DNA of 64,000 nucleotides from assembly GCA_029582155.1 (NCBI GenBank), contig CM055901.1:47117228-47181227 (forward strand). The letters are read 5' to 3'. Shown here in pieces: positions 56,766 through 64,000 of this stretch (the stretch's first letter is position 1; the number at the start of each line of letters is the position of its first letter). Position numbers and translations under genes: made by a program. This DNA comes from Panopea generosa (lineage: Eukaryota > Mollusca > Bivalvia > Adapedonta > Hiatellidae). The notes beneath the pieces are model-generated. The model ran no database searches and had not been told where the DNA came from. It was given only the letters and a program-made list of their open reading frames with translations.

Positions 56766-57299
56766 CCAATGAGCCCATTGTTATATATAAATTTATTCAA
56801 ATTTAAATAACAAGTAAGCAGATACACACTATATAACAATCACTTAAGTTCTCTGGGAGATAATCATTTTAATTACAGGCCAAGCTACAACAGATGGTAG
56901 TATTTACTTGCAGTTTTGTAGCCTAAGAGAGAATAATATTCTTTGTTTTGATCATTTTGAAGCATACAAAATATATTTCATTCTCAACAACAGGAAATTT
57001 TCAAAACTCTTGAAAATGTTTTCACGAAGGACATGAGTGTTAAAGGTAACCTATAACCTATATTGCTGGTCAAACTAACAAACGTTGACCCATGACCAGT
57101 TGATTATATCCAAAGGCATGTTGTTAGGTATAAGACATACGGACCAGGTCAACATCTCAGGATAAAACACAGGTGACAGATATACCCAAGGGAATACTTA
57201 ATGGATGATGAAGTTGTGTTTTCACATTATTTTGTTAATTTAAGCTAATCCCTCCACTGTGCAGCCATCACAGACATAAAAGTGCTTACATAGCTGTTG
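56766..57299. other. Unassigned stretch
   Basis: No gene or known repeat was recognised. Confidence 0.5.
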
Positions 57300-57415
57300 T
57301 CATTATCATGTGGTCACTATCATCATCTCCATCATATAACTTATCAACATTTTTATCACCACCATCATTAATGTCATCATCTTCATCATCATAATATCGA
57401 TCATACTCATCATTA
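57300..57415. repeat. Impure (ATC)n microsatellite
   Basis: Repeated CATCATC/CACCACCATCATTAATG runs lie about 60 bp before the candidate exon acceptor. Confidence 0.8.
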
Positions 57416-57478
57416 TTTATAACAGTCATATTTACATTGTTTCTGTAACAGTTACTATACTCTTACTTTCTTGTTCAG

Positions 57479-58066
57479 ATCAATGATGCAACTTACAGTA
57501 TAGACCCAGACCAGTTTGCGAGAGGCTGGCAGTCTACAACTTACAGTATAGACCCTGACCAGTTTGCGAGAGGCTGGCAGTCTACAACTTACAGTGTAAA
57601 CCCTGACCAGTTTGCGAGAGGCTGGCAGTCTACAACTTACAGTGTAGACCCAGACCAGTTTGCGAGAGGCTGGCAGTCTACCACTTACAGTGTAGACCCA
57701 GACCAGTTTGCGAGAGGCTGGCAGTCTACCACTTACAGTGTAGACCCAGACCAGTTTGCGAGAGGCTGGCAGTCTACAACTTACAGTGTAGACCCAGACC
57801 AGTTTGCGAGAGGCTGGCAGTCTACAACTTACAGTGTAGACCCAGACCAGTTTGCGAGAGGCTGGCAGTCTACAACTTACAGTGTAGACCCAGACCAGTT
57901 TGCGAGAGGCTGGCAGTCTACAACTTACAGTGTAGACCCAGACCAGTTTGGGAGAGGCTGGCAGTCTACAACTTACAGTGTAGACCCAGACCAGTTTGCG
58001 AGAGGCTGGCAGTCTACAACTTACAGTGTAGACCCAGATCAGTTTGTGAGGGGCTGGCAGTTTACA
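57479..58066 (+). CDS. Candidate exon encoding 12 tandem 16-residue repeats (48-bp minisatellite)
   Basis: A pyrimidine tract and acceptor (CTCTTACTTTCTTGTTCAG) end at 57478. In phase 0 the sequence then reads INDA, followed by 12 units of TYSVDPDQFARGWQST, of exactly 48 bp each (57491-58066). Two units have Ile at the fourth position and one has Asn at the fifth; one has Gly for Ala; the last is diverged (FVRGWQFT). No stop or frame shift occurs. The frame runs on to a stop at 58124-58126, but from about 58085 that sequence is a SINE, so a splice or alternative end is likely. The neighbouring 70-bp exon candidate ends in phase 0, consistent with joining. No protein family was recognised. A noncoding minisatellite remains possible: one minus-strand frame is also open. 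Confidence 0.35.
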
Positions 58067-58084
58067 TCTTCAGCTCCAAAGTTA

Positions 58085-58278
58085 ATTTTCTGTCAGTTTT
58101 ATTGGTGGAGAAAGACCTCAGAATGAACCCGAGTAGAACAATCATCATTCTGCAGGTGTAGTTTGCAAACTTTCTCACTAAAGTTTTTGTATCAAGCTGG
58201 GCTTGAATCCTCAACCTTCTTGGTGAGAGGTAAGTGGTCACTAGACCAAAGTGCCTTAGACCACTCGGGAAAAGAGTA
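58085..58278 (-). mobile_element. tRNA-Leu-like SINE, family 4, full-length head
   Basis: The minus strand begins CCGAGTGGTCTAAGGCACTT, a tRNA-Leu/Ser-type box A, and has GGTTGAGGATTCAAGCCC as box B, with a long variable-arm-like spacer. The body and tail (plus strand AGAAAGACCTCAGAATGAAC) match the other copies. This copy defines the orientation of the family. Confidence 0.75.
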
Positions 58279-58295
58279 CCCTCATTCTCCTAGTC

Positions 58296-58645
58296 ACTTT
58301 GTTGTTGTTATTGTTGTTGTATGGTGTTTAGCATCATTTTTTAAAAAAATTCAGTTATATTGAAATGGTCATGATCTACTTGAGACAGTATTCTAAGCAC
58401 TGTCACACTGGAGTAGTATGCCATTCTAAGCACTGTCACACTGGAATATCATGGTATGATACCCCACCCAGTCACATTTTACTGACACCATGCCGACCAG
58501 ACCTGGAACTATCCACTTAACGCTGAGCGCCAAGTGAGGAAGCTTCTAGTATCATTTTTCAAGTCTTAGGGCAGTCATGGCTGGGGATCGAACCCGTGAC
58601 CTTCAACATGCAAGGCGGACACTCTACCCCTAGAAAGACAGCTGC
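58296..58645 (-). mobile_element. tRNA-derived SINE, family 1, with internal duplication
   Basis: Plus strand: TTGTTGTTATTGTTGTTGTA, GGTGTTTAGCATC, ATTTTTCAAGTCTTAGGGCA, GGGGATCGAACCCGTGACC (reversed box B) and CTCTACCCCTAGA (reversed box A region). CATTCTAAGCACTGTCACAC is present twice in tandem, a small duplication not seen in the other copies. Confidence 0.8.
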
Positions 58646-59499
58646 AGTTCTGCCACTGTTAAGGATGTAAGAGATCATTTACTGTTACAAACTGTCATGC
58701 ATAGTTACCTTTCAGACACAAAGTAAGACTGTTACAACCAATTAAGGATACACTATGCACTGTGCTAACAGTACATTGTGTGTATGAAATATAGGTTATG
58801 CAAGATTTAATCATGAAAACAAGGACATAGGACACATTACTGATGTAACTATTAAATCACAATGGGTTTTGGGTTTCTTTAACCAACTGAGTTTGCAAGC
58901 TCACAGATTTAGTGCAGAATGGGTGGCCACTGGCTTTTCCACATAATCAGGTGTATATTGGGATTTCATGTTGTTTTTTTTTATAATTTTCTTATAAAGT
59001 GAAATTTTGTGTCTTATTTTATGGAAGAATGCAAACTTCAGTGTACATAAAATTGATTTGCAAGGCCTTCCCTTTACTTAGGTGAATTAGGGCCAAGGCT
59101 TTCAGAGGGGGAAATTTTAGCATTGTTTTCGTGTCACGTCGTCTGGTTATGCAGAAAAACTCATAGTATATGATTGTATAGCAAGAGTTAAAAAGAAGGG
59201 ACATTAACCTTACCAGTAACCAGACAATTCCCCCCATAAAAATAAAAAAAATTTTTTTAAAAAATTTCAGGGGTGAATTTTCAATGAAATTTGGGGGGAG
59301 GAATGGAAATGGGGCAGAATTTCGTAATGTCATTCCCAAAAATGGCCAAACAAGGGCCCTGATTGATAATGTTTAAACTATGCAGACATAATTTTACTGC
59401 CAACAATGGAGATAGTGAAAACACTTTTGTCCATTCATTTAAAGTAATGTAAATAAATTAAGTGCTGCTCAAAATATACAATGTTGCCGACTCATGAAA
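58646..59499. other. Unassigned stretch
   Basis: 59215-59345 is rich in homopolymers (CCCCCCATAAAAATAAAAAA). The 106-codon minus-strand frame 59019-59339 has no motif and spans these runs, so it is not called. Confidence 0.45.
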
Positions 59500-62400
59500 T
59501 AAAGTCAACTGTTGGTCTCATATATGTTTGTATTGTACACTAAACAACAAAATCTGCAGTGTTGCAGACTCATACAATAAAGTCAACTGTTTGACTCATA
59601 TATGTTTGTATTGTACACTAAACAACAAAATCTGCAGTGTTGCAGACTCATACAATAAAGTCAACTGCTTGTCTCATATATGTTTGTATTATACACTAAA
59701 CGACAAAATCTGCAGTGTTGCAGACTCATACGATAAAGTCAAACTACTTGTCTGATATAATTATGTTTGTATTGTACACTAAACAACAAAATCTGCAGTG
59801 TTGCAGACTCATACAATAAAGTCAACTGTTTGTCTCATATATGTTTGTATTGTACACTTCACGACAAAATCTGCAGTGTTGCAGACTCATACGATAAAGT
59901 CAAACTACTTGTCTGATATAATTATGTTTGTATTGTACACTACACGACAAAATCTGCAGTGTTGCAGACTCAAACAATAAAGTCAACAGTTTGTCTGATA
60001 TATGTTTGTATTGTACACTGAATGACAAAATCTACAGTGATGCACTCATACAATAAAGTCAACTGTTTGTCTCATATATGTTTGTATTGTACACTGAATG
60101 ACAAAATCTACAGTGATGCACTCATACAATAAAGTCAACTGTTTGTCTCATATATGTTTGTATTGTACACTGAATGACAAAATCTACAGTGTTGCTAACT
60201 CGTACAATAAAGTCAACAGTTCGTCTCATAAAGGTTTGTATTGTACACTGAATGACAAAATCTACAGTGATGCACTCATACAATAAAGTCAACAGTTCGT
60301 CTCATATATGTTTGTATTGTACACTGAATGACAAAATCTACAGTGATGCACTTTTACAATAAAGTCAACAGTTTGTCTCATATATGTTTGTATTGTACAC
60401 TGAATGACAAAATCTACAGAGTAGCTGACTCATACAATAAAGTCAACTGATGTCTCATATAGGTTTGTATTGTACACTGAATGACAAAATCTGCAGTGTT
60501 GCTGACTCATACAATAAAGTCAACAGTTTGTCTTATATAGGTTTGTATTGTACACTTAATGACAAAATCTACAGTGTTGTTGACTCATACAATAAAGTTA
60601 ACTGTTGTCTCATATAGGTTTGTATTGTACACTGAAAGACAAAATCTACAGTGTTGCTGACTCATACAATAAAGTCAACTGTTGTATATATAGGTTTGTA
60701 TTGTACACTGAATGACAAAATCTACAGTGTTGCTGACTGATACAATAAAGTCAACAGTTTGTCTCATATAGGTTTGTATTGTACACTGAATGACAAAATC
60801 TACAGTGTTGCTGACTCATACAATAAAGTCAACTGTTGTCTCATATAGGTTTGTATTGTACACTGAATGACAAAATCTACAGTGATGCACTCATACAATA
60901 AAGTCAACTGTTGTCTCATATAGGTTTGTATTGTACACTGCTTTGACAAAATCTGCAGTGTTGCTGACTCATACAATAAAGTCAACTGTTTGTCTCATAT
61001 AGGTTTGTATTGTACACTGAATGACAAAATCTACAGTGAAGCACTCATACAATAAAGTCAACTGTTGTCTCATATAGGTTTGTATTGTACACTGAATGGC
61101 AAAATCTACAGTGATGCACTCATACAATAAAGTCAACAGTTTGTCTCATATAGGTTTATATTGTACACTGAATGACAAAATCTGCAGTGTTGGTGACTGA
61201 TACAATAAAGTCAACTGTTTGTCTCATATATGTTTGTATTGTACACTGAATGACAAAATCTACAGTGATGCATTCATGCAATAAAGTCAACAGTCTGCCT
61301 CATATATGTTTGTATTGTACACTGAATGACAAAATCTGCAGTGTTGCTGACTCATAAAATAAAGTCAGCTGTTTATCTCATATAGGTTTGTATTGTACAC
61401 TGAATGACAAAGTATACAGTGTTGCTGACTCATACAATAAAGTCAACTGTTGTATATATAGGTTTGTATTGTACACTGAATGACAAAATCTACAGTGTTG
61501 CTGACTGATACAATAAAGTCAACAGTTTGTCTCATATAGGTTTGTATTGTACACTGAATGACAAAATCTACAGTGTTGCTGACTCATACAATAAAGTCAA
61601 CTGTTGTCTCATATAGGTTTGTATTGTACACTGAATGACAAAATCTACAGTGATGCACTCATACAATAAAGTCAACTGTTTGTCTCATATATGTTTGTAT
61701 TGTACACTGAATGACAAAATCTGCAGAGTTGCTGACTAATACAATAAAGTCAACTGTTGTCTCATATAGGTTTGTATTGTACACTGCTTTGACAAAATCT
61801 GCAGTGTTGCTGACTCATACAATAAAGTCAACTGTTTGTCTCATATAGGTTTGTATTGTACACTGAATGACAAAATCTACAGTGATGCACTCATACAATA
61901 AAGTCAACTGTTGTCTCATATAGGTTTGTATTGTACACTGAATGGCAAAATCTACAGTGATGCACTCATACAATAAAGTCAACAGTTTGTCTCATATAGG
62001 TTTATATTGTACACTGAATGACAAAATCTGCAGTGTTGGTGACTGATACAATAAAGTCAACTGTTTGTCTCATATATGTTTGTATTGTACACTGAATGAC
62101 AAAATCTACAGTGATGCACTCATGCAATAAAGTCAACAGTCTGTCTCATATATGTTTGTATTGTACACTGAATGACAAAATCTACAGTGATGCTGACTCA
62201 TACAATAAAGTCAACTGTTTGTCTCATATATGTTTGTATTGTACACTGAATGACAAAATCTACAGTGATGCTGACTCATACAATAAAGTCAACAGTCTGT
62301 CTCATATATGTTTGTATTGTACACTGAATGACAAAATCTACAGTGATGCACTCATACAATAAAGTCAACTGTTGTCTCATATAGGTTTGTATTGTACACT

Positions 62401-64000
62401 GAATGACAAAATCTACAGTGATGCACTCATACAATAAAGTCAACAGTCTGTCTCATATATGTTTGTATTGTACACTGAATGACAAAATCTACAGTGTTGC
62501 TGACTCATAAAATAAAGTCAACTGTTTGTTTCATATATGTTTGTATTGTACACTGAATGACAAAATATACAGTGATGCACTCATACAATAAAGTCAACAG
62601 TTTGTCTCATATAGGTTTGTATTGTACACTGAATTACAAAATCTACAGTGATGCTGACTCATACAATAAAGTCAACTGTTTCTCTCATATATGTTTGTAT
62701 TGTACACTGAATGACAAAATCTACAGTGATGCACTCATACAATAAAGTCAACTGTTTGTCTCATATATGTTTGTATTGTACACTGAATGACAAAATCTAC
62801 AGTGATGAACTCATACAATAAAATCAACAGTTTGTCTCATATATGTTTGTATTGTACACTGAATGACAAAATCTACAGTGTTGCTGACTGATACAATAAA
62901 GTCAACTGTTTGTCTCATATATGTTTGTATTGTACACTGAATGACAAAATCTACAGTGATGCACTCATACAATAAAGTCAACAGTTTGTCTCATATAGGT
63001 TTGTATTGTACACTGAATGACAAAATCTACAGTGATGCACTCATACCATAAATTCAACTGTTTGTCTCATATATGTTTGTATTGTACACTGAATGACAAA
63101 ATCTACAGTGATGCACTCATACAATAAAGTCAAAAGTTTGTCTCATATAGGTTTGTATTGTACAAATAAATGACAAAATCTACAGTGTTGCTGACTCATA
63201 CAATAAAGTCACCTGTTTGTCTCATATAGGTTTGTATTGTACACTGAATGACAAAATCTACAGTGATGCACTCATACAATAAAGTCAACAGTTTGTCTCA
63301 TATGTTTGTATTGTACACTGAATGACAAAATTACAGTGATGCACTCATACAATAAAGTCAACTGTTTTGTCTCATATATGTTTGTATTGTACACTGAATG
63401 ACAAAATCTACAGTGATGCATTCATACAATAAAGTCAACTGTTTGTCTCATATATGTTTGTATTGTACACTGAATGACAAAATCTACAGTGTTGCTGACT
63501 CATACAATAAAGTCAACTGTTTGTCTCATATAGGTTTGTATTGTACACTGAATGATAAAATCTACAGTGATGCACTCATACAATAAAGTCAACAGTTTGT
63601 CTCATATAGGTTTGTATTGTACACTGAATGACAAAATCTACAGTGATGCACTCATACAATAAAGTCAACTGTTTGTCTCATATATGTTTGTATTGTACAC
63701 TGAATGACAAAATCTACAGTGATGCACTCACACAATAAAGTCAACTGTTTGTCTCATATATGTTTGTATTGTACACTGAATGACAAAATCTACAGTGTTG
63801 ATAACTCATACAATAAAGTCAACAGTTCGTCTCATATATGTTTGTATTGTACACTGAATGACAAAATCTGCAGTGTTGCTGACTGATACAATAAAGTCAA
63901 CAGTTTGTCTCATATAGGTTTGTATTGTACACTGAATGACAAAATCTGCAGAGTTGCTGACTCATACAATAAAGTCAACTGTAGTCTCATATAGGTTTGT
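59500..64000 (+). repeat. Long minisatellite, 75-79-bp unit, about 58 copies, running off the window
   Basis: The unit contains TTTGTATTGTACACTGAATG, ACAAAATCTACAGTGATGCA, CTCATACAATAAAGTCAACT and GTTTGTCTCATATA. Two main monomer forms alternate irregularly: a short form with GATGCACTC and a longer one with GTTGCTGACTC. The left 500 bp use an older form (ACTAAACAACAAAATCTGCA). A block of 11 monomers is duplicated at an exact 846-bp spacing. The 60-88 codon frames are array artefacts. Confidence 0.95.

Noticed and set aside
59019-59339. 106-codon minus-strand frame
   Set aside because: It spans homopolymer runs and shows no motif or exon signals.

Overview
This is eukaryotic, AT-rich, intron-like DNA. 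It is packed with short dispersed repeats, tRNA-derived SINEs and long minisatellites. The style of repeats (tRNA-headed SINEs, elements opening GAGGGCCAnnATGGCC with about 160-bp internal tandem units and a hairpin end) points to a mollusc, most likely a bivalve. That identification rests on my memory of such genomes, not on a search. There is no operon, CRISPR array, rRNA or bacterial gene. Almost none of the longer open frames looks like a real gene.

The best-supported gene is in a complete-looking DNA transposon at 4560-10348 (5,789 bp) with perfect 39-bp terminal inverted repeats. It encodes a two-exon transposase (5857-7233 joined to 7705-8436; 702 residues). In order the protein has two Cys/His clusters, a helix-turn-helix region, a DDE core (D333, D416, E465) and a C-terminal SWIM zinc finger (C635, C637, C647, H649). 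A SWIM finger on an IS5/Harbinger-type DDE core is unusual. This is the window's main candidate for something new. The element sits in an older repeat, and a short MITE lies inside its 3' half.

Layout. 0.3-4.5 kb: SINE, a non-autonomous hAT element with a near-perfect 8-bp target duplication, and old repeats. 4.56-10.35 kb: the transposon. 10.9-18.6 kb: four minisatellites. One seems to have grown from the 3' junction of a SINE, and another lies in an element flanked by TTAA. 18.6-30.9 kb: mostly quiet sequence with SINEs and a pogo-like element. At 26.3 kb a minus-strand start exon resembles PDE4 long-isoform N termini. 30.9-38.5 kb: a hairpin-forming minisatellite, a broken multicopy gene with a GDDTD motif and a Cys-rich tail, and two nested pogo-like elements. 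39-48.3 kb: SINEs, elements with shared ACAAGAG start and hairpin-CTAA end, and a 2.1-kb array. 48.3-59.5 kb: two candidate plus-strand coding exons (49840-49909; 57479 onward, encoding a 16-residue repeat), more SINEs and repeats. 59.5 kb to the window end: a minisatellite of at least 4.5 kb with an internal 846-bp block duplication.

Host-gene content is thin. The minus-strand PDE4-like exon and the two plus-strand exons are proposals from splice sites and reading frame. Most of the window reads as introns or intergenic DNA. About 14 kb is minisatellite, in nine main arrays of unrelated sequence.
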